Assembly: GCA_022791815.1 (NCBI GenBank)
Contig: JAAVZU010000054.1
Location: 33,322-97,321, forward strand
From: Lachnospiraceae bacterium
Lineage (GTDB): Bacteria > Bacillota > Clostridia > Lachnospirales > Lachnospiraceae
DNA length: 64,000 nucleotides
Direction: 5' to 3'
Positions 8,948 to 18,953 of this stretch are shown here, piece after piece. Every line of letters starts with the position of its first letter. The stretch's first letter is position 1. A model generated the notes under the pieces. That model made no database searches and had not been told where the DNA came from. It saw only the letters and a program-made list of their open reading frames with translations. A program made the position numbers and the translations under genes.

Positions 8948-9544
8948 ATGTGGTGGATAAAATTAAGTGCAGCAGGGATAGTTTCTCTGCTCTTTCTTTT
9001 TTGGTTTATGAAAAAAAAGAAAGTTACAAGACAGATTCGTGTTACACCAATCCCTTATAAAGAGAATAATATAGAAAAGAATGGGATAAAAGAGAAAAAA
9101 TATATTCGGATTCAAGTAAAGCGTAATGAGAAGAGACAAATTAATATTCGCTGCATGGATTTAGAAGGAAATAGCATTGGTGAACTTTTGGCAGTGTATT
9201 ATAAAGAAGGGAGAGAAGGAGGGGAATACCAAAACAGCAATACTTTGCATTTAGAGCAGCTATATGTAAAAAAACAATACCGAAGAAAGGGTATTGGGAA
9301 AACCATGTTTCAATATTTGATTCAGGAGATGAAGAAAATAGAGAGCGAGGAAGGCATGGCATTTCGTTATATCTATGGTGAGGTTGGAGAAGGAGGAAGT
9401 GATAATCCTAGAATTTCTCTGCCATTTTACCAAAAAATGGCAGAGAACGGTTTTGGAGAAGATGCTGTTTTATGTTATCAGCATACAAAGAAAAAAACAT
9501 CAGAAGAATTGGACAGATTTACTTATTACATAAACCGGAAATAG
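8948..9544 (+). CDS. Membrane-anchored GNAT-family N-acetyltransferase
   Basis: 198 residues. An N-terminal membrane helix (WWIKLSAAGIVSLLFLFWFM) is followed by a basic stop-transfer KKKK, placing the GNAT domain (~65-175) in the cytoplasm. The acetyl-CoA loop is visible as LYVKKQYRRKGIGKTMF (R/Q-x-x-G-x-G/A type). The C-terminal part PFYQKMAENGFGED is the usual GNAT motif B region. I chose ATG 8948 (MWWIK) because GGAAGAGAAGTGG precedes it; an ATG at 8921 would add nine residues but has no ribosome site. Substrate unknown. The end of the gene lies in the convergent terminator shared with the TetR gene. Confidence 0.75.
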   Translation: MWWIKLSAAGIVSLLFLFWFMKKKKVTRQIRVTPIPYKENNIEKNGIKEKKYIRIQVKRNEKRQINIRCMDLEGNSIGELLAVYYKEGREGGEYQNSNTLHLEQLYVKKQYRRKGIGKTMFQYLIQEMKKIESEEGMAFRYIYGEVGEGGSDNPRISLPFYQKMAENGFGEDAVLCYQHTKKKTSEELDRFTYYINRK

Positions 9545-10034
9545 TTTTTGCAATTATTTCCGGTTTTTCCTTTGTGCCATTTAATATCCATTGCATAAAA
9601 ATATTATAGAGTGCGCCAGCATAGTAATAGAGAGAATAGGTAAGTTGAGAGTTTTGTTGTTGAAATCCTGGTTGTTTTTCTATGTAATTATTTAGTGCAT
9701 CTAAAAGTAAAAAGGATAAATTTGCTTTGTGAAGACACAGAGCAAAATCCCGGTAATTATAGAAGAAATTAAGACTATCTAAAATATGCTGGTAGCTTTG
9801 AAATTGAGTAGCATCAACTCTTGACAGATATTCTTTTATTATGTATTTCATATAGAAAGATAAGATTTCCTCTTTAGAGGAGAAATAACGATAATAGGAC
9901 ATACGGGAAACCCCTGCTTTTTTTGCAATATCTTTTATATGAATGGAATCAATAGTTGTGTGCTGCATAAGTGAAATTAAGGCTTCTGCAAGGCAGACCT
10001 GGGCAGAAACAGAATAATTTTTTGTATTTTGCAT
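9519..10034 (-). CDS. TetR/AcrR-family transcriptional regulator
   Basis: About 171 residues from MQNTKNYSVS (GGAG 6 bases upstream). The N-terminal helix-turn-helix is clear: AEALISLMQHTTIDSIHIKDIAKKAGVSRMSYYRYFSSKEE in segments, ~12-55, with the YRYF helix typical of TetR. The C-terminal domain is divergent and aromatic-rich, as in ligand-binding TetR domains. It is transcribed divergently from the flavin oxidoreductase gene, and two palindromes in the shared gap (10084-10133) are candidate operators, so it probably represses itself and that gene. It overlaps the 3' end of the GNAT gene by 26 bp on the other strand. Confidence 0.85.
   Translation of the reverse strand: MQNTKNYSVSAQVCLAEALISLMQHTTIDSIHIKDIAKKAGVSRMSYYRYFSSKEEILSFYMKYIIKEYLSRVDATQFQSYQHILDSLNFFYNYRDFALCLHKANLSFLLLDALNNYIEKQPGFQQQNSQLTYSLYYYAGALYNIFMQWILNGTKEKPEIIAKTISGLCNK
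9531..9570. terminator. Bidirectional terminator between convergent genes
   Basis: AAACCGGAAATA (9532-9543) pairs with TATTTCCGGTTT around an 11-nt loop and is followed by T-rich sequence. The stem overlaps the last codons of the GNAT gene (plus) and of the TetR gene (minus), so the two genes share it. Confidence 0.85.
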
Positions 10035-10083
10035 AGCATTCTCCAATCTGGTATATTTGTGACAAAAATAGTTCTTTTGTAAA

Positions 10084-10133
10084 TTGTAACACACTTTGTC
10101 AAATGTTACAATATACGTAGTTTTTAAAACTAC
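10084..10133. promoter_or_regulatory. Candidate TetR operators in a divergent gap
   Basis: Two inverted repeats: TTGTAACA (10084-10091) and TGTTACAA (10104-10111), separated by 12 bp; and the perfect 17-bp palindrome GTAGTTTTTAAAACTAC (10117-10133). Both lie between the divergently transcribed TetR and oxidoreductase genes, the usual place for a local TetR operator. Which one is bound is inference. Confidence 0.5.
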
Positions 10134-10251
10134 ATAACAAAATAAATGAAACTGTATTTTGGAGAATGTAAAACTTTGAATTTATACATATATGAGAGAT
10201 TTGTTTGACAGAAGTTTAGAAAAATGGCAAAGCAGAAAGGAAATAATATTT

Positions 10252-11301
10252 ATGAAAGAATTGAGAATCGGCAATAAAGTAGCAAAAGTTCCTATTATAC
10301 AAGGCGGAATGGGAGTAGGTGTAAGCAGAGGAAAACTTGCAGGTGCTGTTGCAAAAGAGGGCGGTATTGGCATTATATCTACTGCTCAAATTGGATATGA
10401 TAAACCAGGATTTGAAACAAATGAGGTAAAGTGCAATGAAGAAGCACTCAGGGAACATATCCGAATGGCAAAAAGTGAGGCTTCAGGAGGGCTTGTGGGG
10501 GTTAATGTTATGACTGCCCTTAAACATTATAGGGAACATGTAAAAATTGCAGTAGAAGAAGGAATTGATGTAGTAATATGTGGAGCAGGGATTCCTTTTG
10601 ATTTACCAGAGTTAGTAGTGGGAAGCGAAACAAAAATTGCTCCAATTGTTTCTACTGCCTGTTGTACAGAATTAATTTTAAAAAAATGGGACAGAAAATA
10701 TAAGAGAACTACAGATTTTATTGTGATAGAAGGTCCAAAAGCAGGAGGACATTTAGGATTTACAAGTGAAGATGCAGAGAATTTGGAGAATATAGACGAA
10801 GAAATTCTGGCAATTATCGAGACTGTAAAGAAATACGAGGAAAAATATGAAATAGATATTCCTGTTATTGTAGCAGGAGGAATATTTGATAAAGGGGATA
10901 TTTGTCATGCTTTGTCTCTTGGAGCAGATGGCGTACAAATTGCCAGCCGTTTTGTGGCTACTTATGAGTGTGATGCTTCGGATGCTTATAAACAGGCATA
11001 TATCAATGCAAAAGAAGAGGATATTTGTATTATAAAAAGTCCCGTAGGAATGCCAGGACGGGCGCTTAATAATGCATTTCAAAATAAAGTGAGGGCAGGG
11101 CTGACAAAAGTAGAACGCTGTTATCAATGTCTTGCAAAGTGTAATCCAGCAGAGATCCCATATTGTATAACTAAAGCATTAGTAAATGCAGTAAAGGGAG
11201 ATTTGGATAATGGATTGATTTTTTGCGGAGCAAATGTAGGAAAAATCAAAAAAATTGTAAGTGTTCATGAGTTAATGGAGGAACTTGTAGAAGGAATATA
11301 G
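10252..11301 (+). CDS. Nitronate monooxygenase / FabK-like flavin oxidoreductase
   Basis: 349 residues from MKELRIGNKVAKVPIIQGGM (AAGGAA upstream). TIM-barrel FMN enzyme of the NMO / enoyl-ACP reductase II family: IIQGGMGVGVS at the first strand, GGIGIIS, the flavin-phosphate motif EGPKAGGHLG near 176-185, and VIVAGGIFDKGDI near 222-234. A C-terminal Cys cluster CYQCLAKCNPAEIPYC is present, common in clostridial members and possibly a metal or Fe-S site. An upstream in-frame ATG at 10192 would add 20 unrelated residues. Regulated probably by the divergent TetR protein. I cannot distinguish nitronate oxidation from another flavin reaction; there are no fatty-acid synthesis neighbours, which argues against fabK. 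Confidence 0.82.
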   Translation: MKELRIGNKVAKVPIIQGGMGVGVSRGKLAGAVAKEGGIGIISTAQIGYDKPGFETNEVKCNEEALREHIRMAKSEASGGLVGVNVMTALKHYREHVKIAVEEGIDVVICGAGIPFDLPELVVGSETKIAPIVSTACCTELILKKWDRKYKRTTDFIVIEGPKAGGHLGFTSEDAENLENIDEEILAIIETVKKYEEKYEIDIPVIVAGGIFDKGDICHALSLGADGVQIASRFVATYECDASDAYKQAYINAKEEDICIIKSPVGMPGRALNNAFQNKVRAGLTKVERCYQCLAKCNPAEIPYCITKALVNAVKGDLDNGLIFCGANVGKIKKIVSVHELMEELVEGI

Positions 11302-11321
11302 TTACTGTTTATGGAATATAA

Positions 11322-11375
11322 GAAAAAAGCTGTTATGCACAAATTATTAAGTGTATAGCAGCTTTTTCTTTTGTA
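11322..11375 (+). terminator. Intrinsic terminator
   Basis: AAAAAGCTGTTATGCAC pairs with GTGTATAGCAGCTTTTT around AAATTATTAA, followed by CTTTTG. It ends the flavin oxidoreductase gene. Confidence 0.88.
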
Positions 11376-11459
11376 TAGTTGTTAAAATAATGTACACACT
11401 ATTATGGAAAATAAAAAATGTATCCGTTTGCGAAACTCAATTTACTCGATGAGTTTTTG

Positions 11460-11673
11460 TGCAAAGTTCACATATCAACGCAAGGCACATTTGCACTGCT
11501 CTCAACCGCAGCAGTTCATTACTAGTAAAGTCTAAGAAACCAAGCCGAAAGGCGAAGGTTGATTAGCTACTTTACTGTATGCACGCGAAGCGTTTTTGCG
11601 AAGGTGTTAAAATACAGTACCTAAGAACTGGCGGTTTTGACAGCACCAGCTTTGATATGTAAATCTGCACAAA
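11460..11673. repeat. ~210-bp foldback element with three-way-junction design
   Basis: The outer arms GTGCAAAGTTCACATATCAA (11460-11479) and TTGATATGTAAATCTGCAC (~11652-11670) are imperfect inverted repeats. Inside them a second pair (TGCTCTCAACCGCAGCAGTTC, here split as TGCTCTCAACCGC + AGCAGTTC, with GAACTGGCGGTTTTGACAGC) continues the stem. The centre carries two hairpins: AGTAAAGT...ACTTTACT enclosing GCCGAAAGGC, and TACTGTAT...ATACAGTA enclosing CGCGAAGCG. No open reading frame and no terminator T-run. It could be a MITE-like element or a structured RNA. Confidence 0.6.
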
Positions 11674-11737
11674 ATAATTTAGAATAATGAGAGTTTGTCA
11701 AATGCCTAAAAGGAATAAAGATAAGAAAGGAGTTTAT

Positions 11738-12475
11738 ATGAGAGAGGAAATGGAACAGGACAAGATGGAAAAGGAAGAGAAAGAAAATACCAAAAGAGAA
11801 AATGAAAAATTGCGGGATGAAAAGATATCAGAATATGGACAGGTTACTTTAGATAACAAAAGGACAAAAACTAAAATCCAATTGTTATCCATTATTGGAG
11901 AAGTAGAGGGACATGAAAGCCTTGCATCACCTAATAAGACTACAAAGTATGAACACGTATTGCCTCAGCTTGCAGCAATTGAAGACAGTGAAGAAATAGA
12001 TGGTGTACTAATTATTTTAAATACAGTTGGGGGAGATGTAGAGGCTGGATTGGCAATTTCCGAGATGATAGCATCTCTTAGCAAGCCCACAGTATCATTG
12101 GTATTAGGAGGAAGCCATTCTATTGGTGTACCGCTGGCTGTTTCCGCGGACTACAGTTTTATTGTACCTACAGGAACTATGATTGTACATCCCGTCCGTA
12201 TGAGTGGAATGGTAATTGGTGTAACCCAGACCTTTGAATATTTAGAGCAGATTCAGGATAGAATCCTTAGTTTTGTAGTGAACCACTCAAAAATTGACTA
12301 TGAAAGTTTGAAAGGATTAATGCTTGCAACAAAGCAATTGGTAAAGGATGTAGGCTCTATACTAAGTGGAAAAGAAACAGTAGAAAAAGGAATTATTAAT
12401 GAAGTAGGCGGCATAAAAGAAGCTTTGACAAAATTAAAGGATATGATTGAGAAAGAAAAGACAGAGAGGAGATAA
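11738..12475 (+). CDS. tepA: ClpP-like translocation-enhancing protease TepA
   Basis: 245 residues from MREEMEQDKM (AAAGGAG upstream). After a charged N-terminal tail (1-35) comes a ClpP-class serine protease domain: TVGGDVEAGLAISEMI near 96-111 (oxyanion glycines), the nucleophile in GGSHSIG (S128), and the general base in MIVHPVR (H151). The family is TepA/YmfB, associated in Bacillus with pre-protein secretion and often encoded just upstream of spoIIIE. The same association is kept here, but about 3.5 kb of other DNA lies between it and the spoIIIE homologue. No signal peptide. Confidence 0.85.
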   Translation: MREEMEQDKMEKEEKENTKRENEKLRDEKISEYGQVTLDNKRTKTKIQLLSIIGEVEGHESLASPNKTTKYEHVLPQLAAIEDSEEIDGVLIILNTVGGDVEAGLAISEMIASLSKPTVSLVLGGSHSIGVPLAVSADYSFIVPTGTMIVHPVRMSGMVIGVTQTFEYLEQIQDRILSFVVNHSKIDYESLKGLMLATKQLVKDVGSILSGKETVEKGIINEVGGIKEALTKLKDMIEKEKTERR

Positions 12476-12479
12476 AAAG

Positions 12480-12671
12480 ATGTATCATTGGGAAAAAAAT
12501 GAAAAGGATTATTTTGAACAGACCCAAAACCGTATGGAACTTTGTGAGCAGGGAATTATTGAAAATTGGCAGAGACAGGGAATGGATCAGGGATTAGGAA
12601 TGATGTACGGAGGAAGACTTCCTATTGAAATGGAACAGAGAAGAAAACAAATGGATTTAGAAAATAAGTAA
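12480..12671 (+). CDS. Small hypothetical protein following tepA
   Basis: 63 residues from MYHWEKNEKDYFEQTQNRME, with GAGGAG 9 bases upstream overlapping the tepA end; spacing 4 bp. Charged and Gln/Met-rich, no membrane segment, one Cys. I do not recognise a family. The tight coupling to tepA makes translation likely, and Lachnospiraceae often carry a small gene here before ftsK. Confidence 0.65.
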   Translation: MYHWEKNEKDYFEQTQNRMELCEQGIIENWQRQGMDQGLGMMYGGRLPIEMEQRRKQMDLENK

Positions 12672-12708
12672 ATAGATATTCATTAGTTATCATAGTATTT
12701 TGATGTTG

Positions 12709-12761
12709 CAGTTCACACCAAATTTACTGAAATTTTGCTGGGAAATATTGGGTGTGAACTG
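12709..12761. repeat. Inverted repeat after the tepA unit
   Basis: CAGTTCACACC (12709-12719) and GGTGTGAACTG (12751-12761) are perfectly complementary 11-bp arms with a 31-nt loop. The arms contain CAGTTC/GAACTG, the core of the dispersed palindrome family in this window. No T-run. The rest of the 320-bp gap 12672-12991 shows nothing else. Confidence 0.6.
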
Positions 12762-12991
12762 TAATATTTGAATAAGAAAACAAAAAACAAATATTTTTAT
12801 TAAGCAAATAATTTTTTAGGTAACACTTCAAGCACAAAGAATACATGGTGGAAATTTTTTAGTGGCTATGGTATGATAAAATTAAGGAATAGCTGGCAGT
12901 GTATTAGATAATGTTACAAGAAAAGATTTACATCTGCTAAAAAAAAATGTATTATAGTAAATAACAGTGAAAATGAGTTTGGGGGGACTTT

Positions 12992-14430
12992 GTGGATTAT
13001 AAACCTTTACCAATTGGTATAGACAATTTTGAATTGTTAATCACAAGAGGCTATTATTTTATAGACAAGACTCTGTTTATGAAAGATTTAATAGATAAAA
13101 AAGGAGCTGTAACTTTATTTACCCGTCCAAGAAGATTTGGAAAGACATAATATAAGTGTGCTTCAATACTTCTTTGAAGATGCTAGAGAAGCAGATGGAA
13201 CAAAGGTGGATAATGCATACCTGTTTGATGGTTTGAATATTATGCAGGCAGGAGAGGAGTATCTATCATATATGGAGCAGTTTCCAGTTATAAACTTGTC
13301 CTTAAAGTCTGGAAAACAGCCAGATTTTGAACTGGCGTATGATATGTTAATCCGTCAGATTGCATACGAATATGGACGTCATAGTTTTATGTTAAAGGAT
13401 GAACGTTTGGCCGAGCAAAAAGAGAGATATCTTGAGATTATGCGTGAGAAAGCAAAACGCAGCAGTTACAATGATGCGTTGTTATTTCTTTCCCGATGTT
13501 TAGAAATGTATTATGGAAAAAAGTTGTTATTTTAATTGATGAATATGATGTACCTTTAGAGAATGCTTTTTTTGAAGGTTTTTACAAAGAAATGCTGGAT
13601 TTTATCCGTTCCTTGTTTGAATCTGCATTGAAGACAAACAGCAGTCTGGAGTTTGTAGTGATTACTGGATGCCTGCGTATCTCTAAGGAAAGTATATTTA
13701 CAGGGCTGAATAACTTAAAAATTATTTCTATTACAAATAAGCAATTTAATGAATACTTTGGTTTTACTGATGCGGAAGTGAAGAGGATGTGTGAGGTTTA
13801 TCATCTTGTACATAAGTATAATTTGATAAAAGAATGATATAATGGTTATATATTCGGAGAGTCAAATGTGTATAACCCATGGAGTGTGGTTCGGTTTGTT
13901 GAGGATTTGCATGAAGATGAGAACCAATTTCCTTCTTCTTATTGGGCAAATACCAGCAGTAATAGTATTGTTAAAAAACTGATTGAACGTGCAGATGAGG
14001 AAACAAAAGAAGAAATCGGGGCTTTGATTGAAGGGAAAAACATTGAAAAGCCTGTACATCCGTACCAAAATACTTTCCTGGTTTCGTGAAAAAATAGAGA
14101 AGAAAGATTTATCCAATTTATATACAGCGTTGGTTAATAAGGATGTTTCCACTTTTGAGGAAGAATTAAATGAAGTGTTGATGGAAACCATTAGGTTTAA
14201 TGATGCCTATGAGAATTTTTATCATGGTTTTGTGGCAGGAGTGTTATCAAGAATGAAAAATTATAGGGTAAAATCCAACCGTGAAGGGGGAACAGGCAGA
14301 AGAAGCACTACAACAGATAGAAGATAGGTGTTATGTAGAAGAGTTAAAAAATGATGGTTACCAGATAGTAATAAAGTATGGGATATCATTTTATAGAAAA
14401 GATTGTGCAATAAAGAAAAAAGTAGAATAA
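12992..14430 (+). pseudogene. Decayed AAA-ATPase / PD-(D/E)XK nuclease-like gene
   Basis: Remnant of the AAA-ATPase-like/DUF1703-type protein common in gut anaerobes. It starts GTG 12992 after GGGGGG (MDYKPLPIGIDNFELL...). Lesions visible: a 2-base loss right after the Walker A RPRRFGKT gives TAA at 13148; one A lost in the run 13517-13522 breaks YGKK/VVILIDEYDVP; Trp to TGA at 13835 in KE-W-YNGYIFGES; a deletion near 14058 joins EKPVH to IRTKILSWF; another near 14303 removes the part between NREGGTG and AEEALQQIEDR, where the nuclease motif normally lies. The C-terminus GYQIVIKYGISFYRKDC is still readable. Certainly non-functional. Confidence 0.9.
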
Positions 14431-14616
14431 TTAAATAAATACAAAGTGTGAATTATATTGTTGCACTCAGACCGTTTTTGCAAAATTGCAAAAATCTATT
14501 GTGCATCAACCCCCAATTATGATAATTGCTTGTAATTATGATATAATTATAGAAGATAAAATAAAGTTTTGAGACTAAGATAATAAAATTGCTCATCGTG
14601 AATGGAAGGTGAGAAT

Positions 14617-16122
14617 ATGCAGGAGAAGAAAGAACAGGAAATTATAGAGGTACAAAAGGCAACTTATAATAATGCTAAGTTATGGCAGTTAGCATTTTTT
14701 TCTTTAAATAATGCTGCCACCAATCTTTATCTGGCATTAATGGGATATGTAACTTATTATGCTAATGGTATTGTGGGATTGGGAGTATTTTTACTGTCTA
14801 TGATTTTAACAGCAATGCGTGTATTTGATGGAATTACAGATCCTATTATTGGATTTTTACTGGATAAAACAGAAGGACGTTATGGTAAATTCCGTCCTTT
14901 TCTTGTTGCTGGCAATCTGTTGCTGGCAGGAAGCTGTATTGTATTGTTTTTTACAAATCATTTAGTTCCAATGTTTCTTCGATTACCATATTTTGTTTTT
15001 GTATATGGGATTTATGTGATTGGATATACATTTCAAACAGTTGTGGCAAAATCAGGACAAACCATTATTACAAATAATCCCAAGCAAAGACCTATGGCAA
15101 CATATTTTGATTCTATGTTTATTATGGCGGCTTATGGGGGAACAACATTATATGTATCGAACTATCTAGTACCCAAATATGGTGGATTTTTAAATCCCCA
15201 TTTGTTCCAAGAATTTGTATTGGTTATAGCAGGAATTAGTATGCTATGTACTGGATTTGCAATTGTAGGAATATGGGAAAAAGATCAGAAAAAATTTTAT
15301 GGATTACCAAATGGAAGAAAACAAAAAATTCAAAAAAAAGACTATGTAGAAATCATAAAACATAACAAGCCTATTCGTATGCTGACTCTGGCATCTTGTG
15401 CCAATCAGTTTGTAGCAATTGTATATAGTCATACAACTGTGGGAGTTATGCTTTTTGGAATCCTAATGAAGAATTATGCTATTTCAGGATTAATTGGAAT
15501 TGTGGTTGCCGTTCCTACCTTGTTTGTTGTGTCAGGAGGAATCAAAATAGCACAATATTATGGACAGAGAAGAGCACTTATGGTTGCAACCTGTTTGGCA
15601 GTTGTGTTACAGTTTTTTATGGGATTAGTCTTGTTTTTTGGGGATATTACAAAGATTTCTTTTATTCCTTCTAAAATAAATGGAATTACGGTTCTATTTG
15701 TGTTAATATTTACATTGCTGAATGGTTGTAAATCTATTATAAATAATATGGTAGTGCCTATGATTGCAGACTGCTGTGATTATGAGATGACAAGGAGTGG
15801 AAAATATGTACCTGGTTTAATGGGAGCATTATTTTCTTTTATTGAGAAAGCAGTATCTGCTTTTGGAACTGCGTTTGTAGGTGTGGTACTTACCTGCATT
15901 GGATTTGGCAAAGAATTACCACAAGTTTCTGATGAAGTAACACCAATTTTAGTAGGGGCAACTTTATTTTTATATTGTGGAGTTCCAATATTGGGTTGGA
16001 TTGTGACTTTGCTTGCCATGCATAATTATGAATTAGACAAAGCAAAAATGCAGGAAATACATCAAAAGAATGTAAAAGGAAGCCTGCAAACAAAGGGTGA
16101 GAAGAAAGAAGAGGAAAAATAA
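14617..16122 (+). CDS. GPH-family MFS sugar/cation symporter
   Basis: 501 residues from [20 protein letters not shown] (GGAAGGTGAG upstream). Twelve probable membrane helices. Diagnostic for the glycoside-pentoside-hexuronide (MelB-like) group is [28 protein letters not shown] in the first loop (~70-97; D-x-x-x-D-P and G-R-x-G-K/R-x-R-P). [20 protein letters not shown] near 385 is the matching second-half signature. Substrate unknown: no glycosidase lies alongside. It sits between the pseudogene and spoIIIE, with only 17 bp to spoIIIE. Confidence 0.85.
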   Translation: MQEKKEQEIIEVQKATYNNAKLWQLAFFSLNNAATNLYLALMGYVTYYANGIVGLGVFLLSMILTAMRVFDGITDPIIGFLLDKTEGRYGKFRPFLVAGNLLLAGSCIVLFFTNHLVPMFLRLPYFVFVYGIYVIGYTFQTVVAKSGQTIITNNPKQRPMATYFDSMFIMAAYGGTTLYVSNYLVPKYGGFLNPHLFQEFVLVIAGISMLCTGFAIVGIWEKDQKKFYGLPNGRKQKIQKKDYVEIIKHNKPIRMLTLASCANQFVAIVYSHTTVGVMLFGILMKNYAISGLIGIVVAVPTLFVVSGGIKIAQYYGQRRALMVATCLAVVLQFFMGLVLFFGDITKISFIPSKINGITVLFVLIFTLLNGCKSIINNMVVPMIADCCDYEMTRSGKYVPGLMGALFSFIEKAVSAFGTAFVGVVLTCIGFGKELPQVSDEVTPILVGATLFLYCGVPILGWIVTLLAMHNYELDKAKMQEIHQKNVKGSLQTKGEKKEEEK

Positions 16123-16139
16123 AAGAAAGGGAGAGAAAA

Positions 16140-18845
16140 ATGGCAAAATCAAAAAAAGAGGCAAAAGAAACCAAGGTGGAAAAGGAAGAGGTTTCCACAT
16201 CAGTAATTGCCTTAAGAAAGGAAATTAAAGTTCTTGTAGTGTTTGTAGTTGGCATTATTATTTTGCTAAGTTATGCCAATGCTGCAGGTTTCATTGGAAG
16301 GCTGCTTAGCCAGTTTATATTTGGAATGTTAGGACTCATTGCCTATATTGTACCATTTTTTATGATGGGTGCTTATGCATTTTTGCTGGCAAATCCAGGA
16401 AATAAAAAATTAAGAAATAAACTTATCTGTTTTGGTATAGTAATATTGCTTTTTGCAGCATTTATGCAGCTTTTTCATTATGGGTATGACCGCAAATTCC
16501 AGATTATGAGTTTTTTCCATAATTCAGCAGCAGAAAGAAATGGAGGAGGACTGTTAGGGGGACTGTTATCCAATGTGTTAGCTTTTCTTCTAGGGAAATG
16601 GGGTGCATACATAGTATTACTTGCATTATTTGCTGTGGCATTTATGTATTTAACAGAAAAATTTATTTTTGCACATTTAGGAAGAAAAAGCAAGGTTGCT
16701 TATGAGAGAGTAAAAGAGAGGGCTGTTCAGGCAGCAGAAGAAAGAACTCTTGTAAGAGAATCTGAGGAAGAACTTGAAGAACTTGAAGATTGGGAGCAAG
16801 AAGAACCAAGAAAAGCTAAATTTTTCAGTTTTAAAAAGGACAAAACTGTAAAAGAAAAAGAAGAATTAGTGGATTCTCCAGCCATGATAGAAATTGTAGC
16901 TGAAGAAGGTGCAGAGCCAAGTTTGGATTCTGATATATCTGAAATAAAAAAAGAGGACAGCTTAGAGTTTTTGACCATACAGAGAGGAAATGAAGAAACT
17001 AGGGAAGAAAAGCCAGAATCAGAGAAACCAGTTTATGATGACATTGAGGAAATTCTGGCAAGAGAAGTGGAACAGGCAATTAAAGAGGATATTCCAATTT
17101 ATCAGCAGGAGATAAAACGTAAATTTGAAAGTGTTTCACAAAAGCAAACAGAAGAACCAAGAAGAATTCAAGAGCCTTTAGAGTTTGCTTGTGAGATAGA
17201 ATCAGGGGAACCAAAAGAAGGAATTATTATGGATGCAGTGGAACAGGAGGGAGGACCTCTTCCAGAAGATGTTATGTTACAGACAGAATCAAATGGACAA
17301 TATGCTATAGAACCTACATTGCCAGATTCTAAGAAAAATATAAAGTCTATTGAAATTGCTAGTACTCCAGTACAGACCATACAGCAAGAATATGAATTTC
17401 CAACTGTGGATTTACTTGCAAAACCTGAAAAAACACAAGAGGGCATGTCTGATGATGAGTTAAAAGAAAAAGCAAGAAAATTGCAGGAGACATTAGAAAG
17501 TTTTGGAGTCCGTGCTAAAGTTATCAATGTAAGCTGTGGACCAGCAGTAACGCGGTTTGAATTGCAGCCAGAGCAAGGAGTGAAGGTTAGTAAGATTACT
17601 GCACTTGCAGATGATATTAAATTGAATATGGCGGCAGAGGAGATTCGTATTGAAGCACCAATACCAGGTAAGGCAGCAGTAGGAATTGAGGTGCCAAACC
17701 AGACAACTACAACTGTTCATTTAAGAGATTTAGTAGAAAATACCCAATTTAAAAAGCACCAGTCTAATATTGCATTTGCAGTAGGAAAGGACATTGGGGG
17801 ACAAGTAGTGGTAACAGATATTGCAAAGATGCCCCATCTTTTAATTGCGGGAGCAACTGGATCTGGTAAATCAGTTTGTATCAATACTTTAATTATGAGT
17901 ATTTTGTATAAGGCACATCCAGATGATGTAAAATTGATAATGATTGACCCAAAGGTGGTGGAGTTAAGCTGTTATAACGGAATACCTCATCTTTTGATAC
18001 CTGTTGTGACAGAGGCAAAAAAAGCATCGGCAGCATTACAATGGGCTGTGGACGAAATGACCAAGAGATATAATAAGTTTGCAGAATTAACTGTCCGTGA
18101 TATGAAAGGTTATAATGAGAAAATCAAAGCAGTAGAATATGCAAATGACGAGCGTTTTCAGAAAATGCCACAAATTGTTATTATTGTTGATGAGTTAGCA
18201 GATTTGATGATGGTTGCCTCCAAAGAAGTAGAAGATGCGATATGCCGTCTGGCACAGTTGGCAAGAGCCGCTGGGATTCATCTGGTCATTGCAACCCAGA
18301 GACCTTCTGTAAATGTTATTACTGGTCTGATTAAAGCAAATGTACCATCACGAATTGCCTTTGCTGTATCTTCTGCTATTGATTCCAGAACTATTTTGGA
18401 TGGGGGCGGAGCAGAAAAACTGCTAGGAAAAGGAGACATGTTATTCTATCCATCTGGTTTTCCGAAACCTGTTCGTGTACAGGGGGCTTTTGTATCTGAT
18501 CAGGAGGTCAATGCAGTAGTAGAATTTATTACACAGCAAAATATTGCACAGTATGATACAGAGATAGATGCCAAAATTACTGAAAATAAATATGCAAAAG
18601 AAGAAGAAAAGTCAGGAAATAACAGTGGAAATGATGATTACTTTATAGAGGCAGGAAAATTTATTATTGAAAAAGAAAAAGCATCTATTGGCATGTTACA
18701 AAGAGTTTATAAAATTGGTTTTAACCGTGCCGCAAGGATTATGGATCAACTTTGTGCCGCAGGAGTAGTAGGACCAGAGGAAGGAACGAAACCGAGAAAG
18801 ATTCTTATGACTATGGAAGAATTTGAGGAGTATATATCACAGTAA
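16140..18845 (+). CDS. ftsK: DNA translocase FtsK/SpoIIIE
   Basis: 901 residues, full length. The N-terminus has four membrane helices (~30-180); an acidic linker (~200-430, Glu-rich) follows; the motor domain carries Walker A GATGSGKS (571-578), Walker [14 protein letters not shown] near 680 and [18 protein letters not shown] near 720; the C-terminal gamma winged helix ([23 protein letters not shown]) reads DNA polarity sequences. It pumps DNA across the division or sporulation septum. Start ATG after AAAGGGAGAG. In Bacillus this role in sporulation is SpoIIIE; whether this copy is the vegetative or sporulation one cannot be seen. Confidence 0.95.
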   Translation: MAKSKKEAKETKVEKEEVSTSVIALRKEIKVLVVFVVGIIILLSYANAAGFIGRLLSQFIFGMLGLIAYIVPFFMMGAYAFLLANPGNKKLRNKLICFGIVILLFAAFMQLFHYGYDRKFQIMSFFHNSAAERNGGGLLGGLLSNVLAFLLGKWGAYIVLLALFAVAFMYLTEKFIFAHLGRKSKVAYERVKERAVQAAEERTLVRESEEELEELEDWEQEEPRKAKFFSFKKDKTVKEKEELVDSPAMIEIVAEEGAEPSLDSDISEIKKEDSLEFLTIQRGNEETREEKPESEKPVYDDIEEILAREVEQAIKEDIPIYQQEIKRKFESVSQKQTEEPRRIQEPLEFACEIESGEPKEGIIMDAVEQEGGPLPEDVMLQTESNGQYAIEPTLPDSKKNIKSIEIASTPVQTIQQEYEFPTVDLLAKPEKTQEGMSDDELKEKARKLQETLESFGVRAKVINVSCGPAVTRFELQPEQGVKVSKITALADDIKLNMAAEEIRIEAPIPGKAAVGIEVPNQTTTTVHLRDLVENTQFKKHQSNIAFAVGKDIGGQVVVTDIAKMPHLLIAGATGSGKSVCINTLIMSILYKAHPDDVKLIMIDPKVVELSCYNGIPHLLIPVVTEAKKASAALQWAVDEMTKRYNKFAELTVRDMKGYNEKIKAVEYANDERFQKMPQIVIIVDELADLMMVASKEVEDAICRLAQLARAAGIHLVIATQRPSVNVITGLIKANVPSRIAFAVSSAIDSRTILDGGGAEKLLGKGDMLFYPSGFPKPVRVQGAFVSDQEVNAVVEFITQQNIAQYDTEIDAKITENKYAKEEEKSGNNSGNDDYFIEAGKFIIEKEKASIGMLQRVYKIGFNRAARIMDQLCAAGVVGPEEGTKPRKILMTMEEFEEYISQ

Positions 18846-18872
18846 TAGAAAGGGCTGTTACACATAGAATTT

Positions 18873-18893
18873 AAGAACGCCTTGGCGTTTCTT
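18873..18893. terminator. Near-perfect palindrome after ftsK
   Basis: AAGAACGCC (18873-18881) mirrors GGCGTTTCTT (18884-18893) with a two-base centre, then ATTGTC. It may be a weak terminator or a protein site; the loop is too short for a classical hairpin. Confidence 0.35.
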
Positions 18894-18953
18894 ATTGTCT
18901 GTGTGTGGCAGCTTCTTTATGTAATTGAATATAAGAAAGGAATTTATGACAAA

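Larger units (their letters stand above)
11302..11737. other. Intergenic stretch without a gene
   Basis: 436 bp hold the terminator at 11322-11375, a small hairpin (AAACTCA...TGAGTTT near 11432-11455) and the foldback element at 11460-11673. I see no coding capacity. Confidence 0.7.

Noticed and set aside
9141..9362. Long antisense reading frames inside the GNAT, fhs, leuS and PBP genes
   Set aside because: They lack ribosome sites, have unlikely compositions (Ser/Phe/Cys-rich mirror translations) and lie fully within well-supported genes.
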